This document shows, piece after piece, positions 28,469 through 37,468 of a DNA stretch of 64,000 nt. The position numbers were made by a program, and so were the translations under genes. The stretch is from an uncultured Bacteroidales bacterium (GTDB lineage Bacteria; Bacteroidota; Bacteroidia; Bacteroidales; Paludibacteraceae). Numbering within the stretch: the first letter of the stretch is position 1; the number at the start of each line of letters is the position of its first letter. The stretch lies in assembly GCA_900317745.1 (NCBI GenBank), contig ONHW01000001.1, positions 62,001 through 126,000 of the forward strand, read 5' to 3'. Below the pieces are notes generated by a model that searched no databases, was not told where the DNA came from, and saw only the letters and a list, made by a program, of their open reading frames with translations.

Positions 28469-29271
28469 TGAAAAAGTTTGCTGACATAGCGTCCGCTCGC
28501 CGGACGTGGGCGTGGCCATACGTGCTGTTTCTGGTACTGTTTGTGGTGCTGCCCCTGCTACTGATCCTCTACTACGCGTTTACCACACCGGGCGGAGACT
28601 TTACGATACAGAACTTCGTGAAGTTCTTCCGTACCTCGGAAGCGGTAAACACGCTGATCTACTCCATGGCGATAGCGTTCATCACCACGGTTATCTGTCT
28701 GCTGTTAGGTTATCCGGCAGCGTACATCATGGCTACGGCAGAGTTCAAGACCCCACAGGTAATGGCATTGCTGTTCATCCTGCCTATGTGGATCAACTTC
28801 CTGCTGCGTACGATTGCTACGGTGGAGCTGTTCAACATGTTCGGTTTGCCACTGGGCGAAGGAGCACTGCTGTTCGGTATGTGCTACGACTATCTGCCGT
28901 TCATGATCTACCCTATCTACAACACCTTGCAGAAGATGGACCGCTCACTCATTGAGGCTGCGCAGGATCTGGGTGCCAACAAAGCAAATGTGTTCACCAA
29001 GGTTATTCTGCCGCTGAGCGTACCGGGCATATACTCGGGCATCGTGATGGTGTTTATGCCTACAGTATCCACCTTCGCCATAGCCGAGCTGCTGACGCAC
29101 AACAAGATCACCTTGTTCGGTTCACTGATCCAGCGTTCGTTCGGCGAGGGAGGTATAGCTATGTGGAACTACGGTGCTGCACTATCGCTGATCATGCTGA
29201 TCATCATTGCCGCTACCTCGTTCTTTGACCAGGATAACAGCCACGACACACAGAAAGGAGGTCTGCTATGA
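28468..29271 (+). CDS. potB: Spermidine/putrescine ABC transporter permease PotB
   Basis: The protein has 267 residues from ATG 28468, which overlaps the TGA of potA by one base; a GTG one codon earlier is less likely. Six membrane segments are visible, beginning with VLFLVLFVVLPLLLILYYAF. The cytoplasmic EAA loop that docks on the ATPase is EAAQDLGANKANVFTKVILPLSVPGI. It forms the membrane channel with PotC. The 3' end overlaps potC by four bases (ATGA). Confidence 0.94.
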   Translation: MKKFADIASARRTWAWPYVLFLVLFVVLPLLLILYYAFTTPGGDFTIQNFVKFFRTSEAVNTLIYSMAIAFITTVICLLLGYPAAYIMATAEFKTPQVMALLFILPMWINFLLRTIATVELFNMFGLPLGEGALLFGMCYDYLPFMIYPIYNTLQKMDRSLIEAAQDLGANKANVFTKVILPLSVPGIYSGIVMVFMPTVSTFAIAELLTHNKITLFGSLIQRSFGEGGIAMWNYGAALSLIMLIIIAATSFFDQDNSHDTQKGGLL

Positions 29272-30149
29272 CACAACAACAGCTATCTTCCGCCCAACAG
29301 GAGGCACGCAAACGTTCGCGTCAGCTGGCTGCCAAACGTGTGGCAGGTCATGCATATCTGTGGCTGCTACTCGTAGTGCTGTATGCGCCTATACTGCTGA
29401 TCTTCATCTTCTCGTTCACGCAGAGCAAGGTGTTCGGCAACTGGACAGGATTCACGTTCCATCTGTACGAGAACCTGTTCACGGGTTATGACTCTAACGC
29501 ACAAGTGCGCGTGGACCCGAACCTGTACCGCGCGATCTTCTTCACCGCTGTGATTGCCGTATGTGCCGCCACGATAGCCACGCTGCTCGGCACACTGGCT
29601 GCTATCGGACTGTTCAACATGAAGGCGCGACTCAGGAAAGGCATAACGTTCCTGAACTCCATCCCGATGATCAACCCGGATATACTGACGGGTATATCGC
29701 TGTTCCTGCTGTTCGTGTTCCTGAACATCAGCCGCGGCTTTGTTACGGTGCTCATCGCACACGTGGTGTTCTGTACGCCATACGTGGTGCTGAGCGTTAT
29801 GCCGCGACTCATGCAAATGAACCCGAACATGTACGAGGCAGCACTCGACCTTGGCGCTACACCGGCTCAAGCCTTGCGCAAGATTCTGCTGCCCGAACTC
29901 CGACCGGGAATGGTCAGCGGATTCATTCTGGCTCTGACGCTTAGTATAGATGACTTCGGCGTGACCTTCTTCACCAAGGGTTCCAACGGTCTGGAGACCC
30001 TGTCCACATTCATCTATGCCGATGCGCGCAAAGGCGGACTGACACCCGAGTTGAGACCGCTGTTCTCACTCATCTTCCTGACGATACTTGTATTACTCGT
30101 TATAATGAATATTCATACTAACAAACAATTAAACAAACAAAAGAAATGA
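29268..30149 (+). CDS. potC: Spermidine/putrescine ABC transporter permease PotC
   Basis: The protein has 293 residues and six membrane segments, starting with LWLLLVVLYAPILLIFIFSF after a basic cytoplasmic N terminus. The EAA loop is EAALDLGATPAQALRKILLPELRPGM. It pairs with PotB in the inner membrane. Start and stop both overlap the neighbouring genes by four bases, which indicates translational coupling across the operon. Confidence 0.94.
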   Translation: MTQQQLSSAQQEARKRSRQLAAKRVAGHAYLWLLLVVLYAPILLIFIFSFTQSKVFGNWTGFTFHLYENLFTGYDSNAQVRVDPNLYRAIFFTAVIAVCAATIATLLGTLAAIGLFNMKARLRKGITFLNSIPMINPDILTGISLFLLFVFLNISRGFVTVLIAHVVFCTPYVVLSVMPRLMQMNPNMYEAALDLGATPAQALRKILLPELRPGMVSGFILALTLSIDDFGVTFFTKGSNGLETLSTFIYADARKGGLTPELRPLFSLIFLTILVLLVIMNIHTNKQLNKQKK

Positions 30150-31486
30150 ACAAACAATTCAGAACCTTGATCGTTCTTGTCATGGCAGCGCTTATGGCGT
30201 GCCCTGTATTCACCCAAGCCGCAGATCGCGCACACACCCTGAAGGTGTACAACTGGGCGGACTACATTGACATGGACAACGTCCTTAACAAGTTCCCCGC
30301 ATGGTACAAAGAGCAGACCGGCGAGGATGTGGAAATTATCTATCAGACCTTCGACATCAACGAGTCGATGCTCACCGAGATTGAGATCGGTCACGAGGAT
30401 TATGACGTGATCTGCCCCTCGGAGTATATCATTGAGCGTATGCTTCGCCGCGGATTGCTGCAACCTATCAACAAGAACTTCGGCGAACTGCCCGACTATA
30501 CCAAACTCGTAGCACCGTTTGCACAACGTATGTTCCAGCAGATGGTAGCCGAGGATGAGCAGGAAGATATGAAGGCCTCCGACTACACCGTAGGTTACAT
30601 GTGGGGCACCACGGGCTTCCTGTACAACCCGAAGTTCGTTGACGAGGCGGATATCCGTTCGCTGGGCGGACTGCTTAACCCGAAGTTCAAGGATCGCATC
30701 TTTATGAAAGATGCTTTCCGCGACGTATATTCGGTTGTTGTTCTGTACGTCTATCGTGACGAGATTGCACGCGGCGAGGTGACCCGCGACGAGCTGGTTG
30801 CCCACGTTACCGACGAGCGCATTGCACGCGTTGAGGAGTTCCTGCGCCAGGCTAAGAGCAACATCGCCGGCTGGGAGGTTGACTTCGGTAAGGAAGAGAT
30901 GGCTAAAGGCAAGACCTGGCTGAACCTGAGCTGGTCGGGCGATGCACAGTGGGCTATCGACGAGGCATCGGAAGTTGGCGTTGAGTTGAAGTACATAGTG
31001 CCCGAGGAAGGTTCGAACGTATGGTTCGACGGCTGGTGCATACCCAAGTACGCACAGAACGTCAAAGCCGCATCGTACTTCATCAACTACCTGTGTATGC
31101 CCGAAAACGCTATCCTGAACATGGAGGAGATCGGCTACGTATCTGTTATCGCCTCGCCGGAGATCCTGGAGTGGGCTGACAATGCCGAGGACAACGAGCA
31201 GACAGCCGACCTGTCGTACTTCTTCGGTCCGGAGGCTACTGCTATCCACGCCAATCAGGTACTCTATCCTGACAAGAGCGTGATCGACCGTTGCGCACTG
31301 ATGCACGACTGTGACACCAAGACAGGTGCCATGCTGGATATGTGGAACCGCGTCAAGGGTGACAACCTCGGCGGCAGCAACCTGATGATGATTGTAGGCA
31401 TAGTGATTGTTCTGCTGATTCTGTTCTTCGTCATCCTGGGTATAAACAAAAACAAACAGAAGAAACTGCGTAACCGCAGACATTAA
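30146..31486 (+). CDS. potD: Polyamine-binding protein PotD with C-terminal membrane anchor
   Basis: The protein has 446 residues. A signal peptide (MNKQFRTLIVLVMAALMACP to QAA) is followed by a type 2 periplasmic binding fold: LKVYNWADYIDMDNVL, YDVICPSEYIIERMLRRGLL, GTTGFLYNPK, and WFDGWCIPKYAQNVKAASYFINYL. It should deliver spermidine or putrescine to PotBC. Unlike the soluble proteobacterial protein (about 350 residues), it ends in a hydrophobic segment (about residues 411-433, MMIVGIVIVLLILFFVILGI) and a basic tail, so it is probably held on the inner membrane. Confidence 0.92.
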   Translation: MNKQFRTLIVLVMAALMACPVFTQAADRAHTLKVYNWADYIDMDNVLNKFPAWYKEQTGEDVEIIYQTFDINESMLTEIEIGHEDYDVICPSEYIIERMLRRGLLQPINKNFGELPDYTKLVAPFAQRMFQQMVAEDEQEDMKASDYTVGYMWGTTGFLYNPKFVDEADIRSLGGLLNPKFKDRIFMKDAFRDVYSVVVLYVYRDEIARGEVTRDELVAHVTDERIARVEEFLRQAKSNIAGWEVDFGKEEMAKGKTWLNLSWSGDAQWAIDEASEVGVELKYIVPEEGSNVWFDGWCIPKYAQNVKAASYFINYLCMPENAILNMEEIGYVSVIASPEILEWADNAEDNEQTADLSYFFGPEATAIHANQVLYPDKSVIDRCALMHDCDTKTGAMLDMWNRVKGDNLGGSNLMMIVGIVIVLLILFFVILGINKNKQKKLRNRRH

Positions 31487-31514
31487 AACAGACCGCAGCT
31501 CATGCTGCTGAAAG

Positions 31515-31532
31515 AGCAAAGACCGCTTTGCT
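31515..31532 (+). terminator. Hairpin after potD, weak terminator candidate
   Basis: AGCAAAG and CTTTGCT pair perfectly around a 4-base loop, but the hairpin is followed by an A-rich and not a T-rich tract, so termination on the plus strand is doubtful. Confidence 0.3.
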
Positions 31533-31552
31533 GAAAGAAAAAAGAAACCTAT

Positions 31553-34489
31553 ATGAGCAAGAAGCTATTACTAATCCTTGCGCTGTTCTGCAGCATAACC
31601 GTCTATTCCAACGAGATGGAGGATGGTTATGCTGCCGTCAAACAGCAGTACGAGCAGCGACAGAAAGGAGCCGACAAAGCATTGCAAGAGTACCTCAAGC
31701 GCTACCCCTACACCACATACTCCGATGAGGTGAAGATGATGTTGGGCGTAGTACAAGTCGAGGGCAAGAAGTACAAACAGGCGCTGAAGAACTTCGAAGA
31801 AGTCAAACTCACACGCCTGGGGCGTGACCAACAACCGGAGTATCAGTTCTACCGCGGCTATGCGTACCTGATGATGGGCGAGTACCAGAAGTCACTCACC
31901 TTCTTCTCCACGCTGCGCCAGAAGGAGACGCCATACACCCTCGCGTCACGTTACTACTATGCGTTTGCCTTGTACAAACTGGGCGACTACAACAAGGCCT
32001 TGCCGGAGTTTCTTGCTATCGAACATACGGTGCAGTACAGCGATATTGTGCCGTATTACATCATTCAGATCTATTACTCGCAAGGCAACCTGGAGGAGGT
32101 AGAGCAGCGTGCCGAATATATCATGGAGGCTAATCCCGGCAACCCGAACAACGGTGAGGTGGAGCGCATCCTGGGCGAACTACAGTACCAGCGCGGTGCG
32201 TATGCCCGCGCCATTCCGCATCTGGAGGCCTACGAGAAGAGTTGGCGCGAGCAGAAAAAAGAACTCGTGCGCAACGACCTGTACCTGTTAGGTATGTCGT
32301 ACTTCCAAACAGAACAGTACCCGAAGGCTATCACCTACCTCAAGCAAGTGAAACCCGAGAACGACACGATATCCGAATCGGTATCCCTGCATCTGGGTCA
32401 TGCGTACACGCGCACGGGCAATATAGAACAAGGTAAGCTCAATTATGCCGCAGCAGTCCGCTACGGTCTGTCACCCAAGCTGACCGAAGAGGCAATGTAC
32501 AACTACGCGCTGTGCACCTATCAGAGTTCGTCGGCACTGGGCGAGAGCGTAACAGCCTTCACCGACTTCCTGCGCACCTACCCCAAATCCAAACACACGA
32601 CCACCATCCGTTCGCTGCTGTCCGATGCGTTTCTCCGCTCGAAGAACTATCAGGCTGCCTACGAGGCTATGCAGCTCATCGACATCACCGACCCGAAGAT
32701 GGAGCAGACCAAGCAGTACCTGCGTTACCAATTAGGTGCGGATGCGTTCCGGCAGGGAAATATCCAGAAGGCACAACAGTTCCTGCAGGAGATTCTGCGG
32801 CAACCCAAAGCCTACGACGCACAGAACGCCGAGGCATGTTACCTGCTTGCCGAGTGCGCCTATCGCACGCGTAACTACAAGCAAGCCGAGCAGTACCTGA
32901 CGCAAGCCGAACAGGAGAAAGGCTGGAAACAGTCGCCCAACCGCATTCAGGCAATGTACCTGAAGGGTTATGCTTACTTCCAGCAGCGTATGTACACGCA
33001 GGCAGAAGCTACACTCAAGGATTTTGTCGGTCAGGCGGACTCCTCGCAACCTACCTATGCCGATGCACTGAACCGTATAGGCGACTGCCAGTTCAATGCA
33101 CGCCGCTTCGATGAGGCTATACGCACCTATCAGCAAGTGATTGACCTGAAAGCCACAGGTGCCGATTATGCTACGTTCCAGGCTGGCTACGCCTACGGAC
33201 TGAAGCATGAGTATGTCAACAAGGCGGAGAAGATGCTCAGCCTCGTTACCACCTACCCGCAATCCGACTACGCAGACGACGCCCTCTACGAGATGGCACG
33301 CGCGTATATCGAGAACAATCAGGAGGAATCGGCAATCATGGCGTACGAGCGACTGCTGAGCAATTATCCCAACTCCAACATGGCACGCAAGGCGTCGCTT
33401 GAGCAAGGTATGATTCACCGCAACCTCAAGCAGTACGATGATGCTATACGCGCCTTCAAACGCACCATCAATGCTTACCCCGGTACGGAAGAGGCATACG
33501 CTGCACTCGAAGGACTGGAGCAGGTATATGTGGCAACGAACAATATCAGCGAGTATCTGGCGTACACAAAGAAGATCGGCAAATCGCAGATGCGTGTAAC
33601 CACCGCCGAGGACTCACTGACCTACGTCACCGCCGAACTGCAATACATGCTCGGCAACTACCGCGAGGCAGCAGCCGGACTGGCTACGTACCTCACGCGT
33701 TACTGCAACGGCGGACGTTACTGCACCAACGCACATTACTATGCCGCCGACAGTTACTACAAGTTAGGACAGATGCAGGAGGCGTTGGCGGAGTACGAAG
33801 CACTGACTACACTCACCGGCAATGCCTATATGGAGGAAGCCTGCATGCGTGCCGCCGGACTGAGTTTCGACAATCACGACTACGAGACCTCGGCACGGCA
33901 CTTCCGCCACATGCTGGAGGTAGCCTCCACCGAGGCGAACAGGCGTACCGCACAACTCGGTATACTGCGCTGTGCATCAAACCTCAACGACGAAACGACC
34001 GTGCTACAGATCGCTACAGATATGCTGTCGTCCGACAATCTGCCGGAAGATATTCGTCAGGAGGCCCTGTATTGCCGCGCCAAGGCGTACCTGAATGCCG
34101 GCAACAACGGATTGGCTGTAGTGGATCTGACACCGCTGGCTAAAGAGACTGTTACCGCCATCGGCGCAGAGAGCAAGTACCTGCTCGCACAGGCGTACTA
34201 CAACATGGGCGCACTGGACAACGCCGAGCAGGAGATAATGGCGTTTGCACAGATGAACACCCAGCACCAGTATTGGCTCGCCAAAGCCATGATCCTGCTG
34301 GCAGACATCAGCCTCAAGCGCGACGATACCTATCAGGCACAACAGTACCTGCTCGCACTGCAGGCTAACTACCGCGCACAGGATGATATACAATCCATCA
34401 TCGCCGAACGGCTGAACGCCATTGCCGCACAGCAAACAGCCGAAGCCGATCCCGATGACGACGAACCCGTGACACAGAACGAAAACTGA
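31553..34489 (+). CDS. Large TPR-repeat periplasmic protein
   Basis: The protein has 978 residues with a signal peptide (MSKKLLLILALFCSITVYS). Nearly all of it is tetratricopeptide repeats, for example YRGYAYLMMGEYQKSLTFF, YYYAFALYKLGDYNKALPEFL, ALNRIGDCQFNARRFDEAIRTYQQV and ALYEMARAYIENNQEESAIMAYERLL. It ends with an acidic tail. Such long TPR proteins of Bacteroidales lie in the periplasm and scaffold outer-membrane or envelope complexes. The next gene, 20 bases away, encodes an outer-membrane barrel, so the two probably act together. Specific function unknown. Confidence 0.88.
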   Translation: MSKKLLLILALFCSITVYSNEMEDGYAAVKQQYEQRQKGADKALQEYLKRYPYTTYSDEVKMMLGVVQVEGKKYKQALKNFEEVKLTRLGRDQQPEYQFYRGYAYLMMGEYQKSLTFFSTLRQKETPYTLASRYYYAFALYKLGDYNKALPEFLAIEHTVQYSDIVPYYIIQIYYSQGNLEEVEQRAEYIMEANPGNPNNGEVERILGELQYQRGAYARAIPHLEAYEKSWREQKKELVRNDLYLLGMSYFQTEQYPKAITYLKQVKPENDTISESVSLHLGHAYTRTGNIEQGKLNYAAAVRYGLSPKLTEEAMYNYALCTYQSSSALGESVTAFTDFLRTYPKSKHTTTIRSLLSDAFLRSKNYQAAYEAMQLIDITDPKMEQTKQYLRYQLGADAFRQGNIQKAQQFLQEILRQPKAYDAQNAEACYLLAECAYRTRNYKQAEQYLTQAEQEKGWKQSPNRIQAMYLKGYAYFQQRMYTQAEATLKDFVGQADSSQPTYADALNRIGDCQFNARRFDEAIRTYQQVIDLKATGADYATFQAGYAYGLKHEYVNKAEKMLSLVTTYPQSDYADDALYEMARAYIENNQEESAIMAYERLLSNYPNSNMARKASLEQGMIHRNLKQYDDAIRAFKRTINAYPGTEEAYAALEGLEQVYVATNNISEYLAYTKKIGKSQMRVTTAEDSLTYVTAELQYMLGNYREAAAGLATYLTRYCNGGRYCTNAHYYAADSYYKLGQMQEALAEYEALTTLTGNAYMEEACMRAAGLSFDNHDYETSARHFRHMLEVASTEANRRTAQLGILRCASNLNDETTVLQIATDMLSSDNLPEDIRQEALYCRAKAYLNAGNNGLAVVDLTPLAKETVTAIGAESKYLLAQAYYNMGALDNAEQEIMAFAQMNTQHQYWLAKAMILLADISLKRDDTYQAQQYLLALQANYRAQDDIQSIIAERLNAIAAQQTAEADPDDDEPVTQNEN

Positions 34490-34509
34490 TACCGTAAACT
34501 TACTGAGAT

Positions 34510-36321
34510 ATGAACAGATACAAGCATATATTATTCGTTACACTGCTGCTGCCCCTTACCATGGCGGCACAGGATACTATCTTGAACAGGAACGTCACCG
34601 TTGAGCGTGACTTTCAGCCGATCATCAGTAGTGCAGGTATAGTAAGCGTCAAGCCCGTGATTGTGCAGCAGGAGTTTGAGCCTGCCGAGGTCACCTACTC
34701 GACGTATTCGCAATCGCTATCACCGGCGTTCAACATCAATCCGCTGGGTTGCTCGCTCACCGCATGGAATCAGCCCAAACCGTTGCACGGCTATGTACGT
34801 GGCGGACTGGGACATACCAACACCGCTTTCGACTTCGGCTACCGCATGACCGACAAACGCAGCAAAATAACGCTGGACGTCTATGCCCATCACCGCGCTA
34901 TGTGGGGCAGATACACGGTAGAGAAAACCGATATCGGACTGGACATCACCAAGTCGTTCGGTTCGGCAGCACTGTATTTCGGCGCGGACGCCACCAACCA
35001 GTATTACACGATGAGCGGACGTTATGTTGATACGCTCGGGACAATGCACATTGCCAAGATGTCCGAACTCAAGCCTGTGGACAGGCTGTCGCTATGGACT
35101 GTGAATACGCGCATAGGCATACGTTCGACAGGCAGAGGTAATATCCGTTATCAGTTGCAGACAGGTTACTCGGCGTTCCTGCATGCTACGAACGTCACCG
35201 AGCACCAGATACGTACTATCGGCAAACTGGAGTGGAACGGCGGCGAGCACCGCGCAGGAGTGAATCTGAAAGTGTCGGATTTCTTCATGAAGGTCAACGA
35301 CAACACTATCCCCGACTCGCTGTACAATCCGCGCCACGCTATCCGCATCGAGCCGTTCTACGGCTATGATCACAACCGCTTCCACGCACATATAGGTGTG
35401 AACCTGGATATGAATATCGGGCGCGGACAACTGCTGAGTGGCAACGAGAACATTGCATTCGCCCCGTCACCCAATGTGCGCCTCGAATATGACATCACGC
35501 GCAACTGGCTGGCTGTATATGGCGAGGCACGCGGTTCGTTCGGTGAAGGATCGATGCAGTCGTACAGTAACACGTATCCCTATCGGCATTGCCGTCCGGG
35601 TGTTACCTCACACCACGTTTCCGGATATGTTCCCGTGCAGGCGCAACTGGGTCTGAAGATTCGCCCGCAGGCTAACTTGCTGATCGACCTGCATGCACGT
35701 TACGAACTGAAGAAGAACCAGTTCTCGACCTCTACGCCGTACTACTGGGAGGTTCGTCAGTTCCGCGACGGACGAGGTGACAGTTCTCCCGTGTTCGGCG
35801 AGTACGTCTATTGCCACCTGCAGCGCTGGAAGATCGGTGCGGAGATAACCTGGCACTACCAGGATATCGTTCACGTACTGGTTAGCGGAGGCTATTATAC
35901 CGGCAGCATGGATAGCATCGAGGTGCCGCACATTGCTCAAGATAACCCGACAAGCCTGGCATCATTCAACGCTGCCGTCCACAATCCTGACGGTTCGCTC
36001 AAGATGCTCGACCGTCCGCGTTGGGATCTGCGTGTGGACATAGATGCACGTATCAACCGCCACTGGACGTTGTACTCTCACAACTACTTCACCGGCAAAC
36101 GACAGATGCTCGTATGGCAGGAGACGCCCACAGGACGAGAATACGCAACCACGCTGGCTATCCCGACCATCGATCTTAACCTCGGCTGCGCGTACGAGTA
36201 CAACAAGTGGCTGAGTGTCTATCTCGAACTGAATAACTTCATCCACCGGCACAACGTCAACTACTACGGCTATACTGATCCGGGTATCAACTTCGTACTC
36301 GGAGCATCGTATAAGTTCTGA
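34510..36321 (+). CDS. Outer-membrane beta-barrel protein, plug-less
   Basis: This 603-residue protein has a signal peptide (LLPLTMAAQ) followed by NRNVTVERDFQPIISSAGIVSVKPV, a lead-in seen in barrel proteins found next to large TPR proteins. The rest alternates amphipathic strands (GYVRGGLGHTNTAFDFGYR, NIRYQLQTGYSAFL, LSVYLELNNFIHRHN) and closes with FVLGASYKF, the C-terminal strand recognised by the BAM complex. It looks like a TonB-receptor-type barrel without a plug. It is coupled to the TPR gene. Role unknown; an export or envelope assembly role is possible. Confidence 0.8.
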   Translation: MNRYKHILFVTLLLPLTMAAQDTILNRNVTVERDFQPIISSAGIVSVKPVIVQQEFEPAEVTYSTYSQSLSPAFNINPLGCSLTAWNQPKPLHGYVRGGLGHTNTAFDFGYRMTDKRSKITLDVYAHHRAMWGRYTVEKTDIGLDITKSFGSAALYFGADATNQYYTMSGRYVDTLGTMHIAKMSELKPVDRLSLWTVNTRIGIRSTGRGNIRYQLQTGYSAFLHATNVTEHQIRTIGKLEWNGGEHRAGVNLKVSDFFMKVNDNTIPDSLYNPRHAIRIEPFYGYDHNRFHAHIGVNLDMNIGRGQLLSGNENIAFAPSPNVRLEYDITRNWLAVYGEARGSFGEGSMQSYSNTYPYRHCRPGVTSHHVSGYVPVQAQLGLKIRPQANLLIDLHARYELKKNQFSTSTPYYWEVRQFRDGRGDSSPVFGEYVYCHLQRWKIGAEITWHYQDIVHVLVSGGYYTGSMDSIEVPHIAQDNPTSLASFNAAVHNPDGSLKMLDRPRWDLRVDIDARINRHWTLYSHNYFTGKRQMLVWQETPTGREYATTLAIPTIDLNLGCAYEYNKWLSVYLELNNFIHRHNVNYYGYTDPGINFVLGASYKF

Positions 36322-36352
36322 CCGGATAGACCTGTGAGTCAGAAATAAATTA

Positions 36353-36925
36353 TCAGGAAATATGAATATACTTGTGCGTCTGCAGCGACAGGCGCCAAGC
36401 CGGATGACTGAGGATGTAGGCAACTGCATCCTCAGTATTCGTTTGTGAGCAGGGTTGCAGATAATGGTGTGCGTCAGGATAAACCTCCAGCCACCGTGGC
36501 AGATCGGGCAGCGTGTCTGCTGTCAGAACGACCTTCACCTCATCGGCTCGAGGCAGCACAATCTTCGTTCCTGCCTTGGGCGAAAGTGTCACCCAATCGA
36601 TTCCGTCGGGCAACGGATGAGTACCGTTGGTCTCGATGGTGATTGTTTGTCCGTACCGATGCAATGCCTCCGTCAGTGCTGCATCCGCCTGCAACGAAGG
36701 CTCGCCGCCGGTCAGCACAATCAGCGTATCGGCATCGGTGCTGTAGGCAAACACGCGTTCGGCAATCTGCGCGGCCGACATAAGTGTGAACGCAGAGAAA
36801 TCCGTGTCGCAGAACGGGCATCGCAGGTTGCATCCCGACAGGCGCACAAACACAGCCGCCTTGCCGGTGTGAAAACCTTCACCCTGCAACGAATAGAATA
36901 TCTCGTTAACCTTGTACATCAGCAT
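36353..36925 (-). CDS. queE: 7-carboxy-7-deazaguanine synthase
   Basis: The protein has 190 residues and is a radical SAM enzyme that contracts the ring of 6-carboxy-tetrahydropterin to CDG in queuosine synthesis. The cluster motif is C32-x3-C36-x2-C39 (GCNLRCPFCD), preceded by FYSLQGEG, and followed by LIVLTGGEPSLQ and TIETNGT. A second in-frame ATG at 36919 (MYKVNEIFY) is also plausible. The gene lies 13 bases after queD on the same strand, so the two pathway steps are cotranscribed from the promoter at 37348-37379. Confidence 0.95.
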   Translation of the reverse strand: MLMYKVNEIFYSLQGEGFHTGKAAVFVRLSGCNLRCPFCDTDFSAFTLMSAAQIAERVFAYSTDADTLIVLTGGEPSLQADAALTEALHRYGQTITIETNGTHPLPDGIDWVTLSPKAGTKIVLPRADEVKVVLTADTLPDLPRWLEVYPDAHHYLQPCSQTNTEDAVAYILSHPAWRLSLQTHKYIHIS

Positions 36926-36938
36926 TTGGCTATTAGCA

Positions 36939-37271
36939 TCAGTCGCGCTCGTAGATGGCTATATTACCTTCGCTCTCCTGCGCGCTTACCTTGTAGCAGT
37001 TCTCCACATGGTCACATATCCAGCGGGCAATGTTCTCTGCCGAAGGATTGACATCCAGCACGTCGTTGATATACTTGTGGTCAAACGTATCTTTCACCAC
37101 GCGCTTGATGTGCGTGAAGTCAGTTACCATACCGTCCTTGTTCAGCTCTTTGGCTTTGCAATATACGGTGATCACCCAGTTATGACCGTGCAACTGCTCA
37201 CATTTGCTCTCGTAGCTGAGTGTCAGATTGTGTGCTGCCGAGATAGTCAGCGTCTTTTGAATGTAATACAT
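36939..37271 (-). CDS. queD: 6-carboxy-tetrahydropterin synthase
   Basis: The protein has 110 residues and belongs to the PTPS/QueD family, which converts dihydroneopterin triphosphate to 6-carboxytetrahydropterin, the substrate of QueE. The zinc ligands are His14 (SAAH), His28 and His30 (LHGHNW), and the catalytic Cys24 is in KCEQLHGH. The C-terminal PSAENIARWI and ESEGNIAIY are typical. It is the first gene of a queD-queE pair. Confidence 0.95.
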   Translation of the reverse strand: MYYIQKTLTISAAHNLTLSYESKCEQLHGHNWVITVYCKAKELNKDGMVTDFTHIKRVVKDTFDHKYINDVLDVNPSAENIARWICDHVENCYKVSAQESEGNIAIYERD

Positions 37272-37347
37272 GGTTGTATCGATAAATTTGTTGCCCTGAC
37301 AGGCGTGATTGTTTCAATTTGATGATTTATCATCCGTTTAGAGAGTG

Positions 37348-37379
37348 CAAAGATACGATTTTTTTTTCATATTTGCAAA
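37348..37379 (-). promoter_or_regulatory. Promoter of queDE
   Basis: On the minus strand TTTG at 37379-37376 and TATCTTTG at 37355-37348 have a 20-base spacer. The leader of about 70 bases has no preQ1-riboswitch consensus that I can recognise. Confidence 0.8.
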
Positions 37380-37403
37380 TTTTCGTATAATTTTTGCTAT
37401 TCG

Positions 37404-37435
37404 TTTGCAAAAGTCAATATTTTTTTGTATCTTTG
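37404..37435 (+). promoter_or_regulatory. Promoter of the aldehyde dehydrogenase gene
   Basis: TTTG at 37404-37407 and TATCTTTG at 37428-37435 with a 20-base spacer. Divergent from the queDE promoter and only about 25 bases from it. It rules out the upstream start codon at 37394. Confidence 0.8.
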
Positions 37436-37468
37436 CGGTTGCAATGCAATCAACTAAGTTCCGCCTAT

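Noticed and set aside
30113-31519. 468-codon open frame antisense to potD
   Set aside because: Same reason: shadow frame without known motifs, opposite a clear gene.
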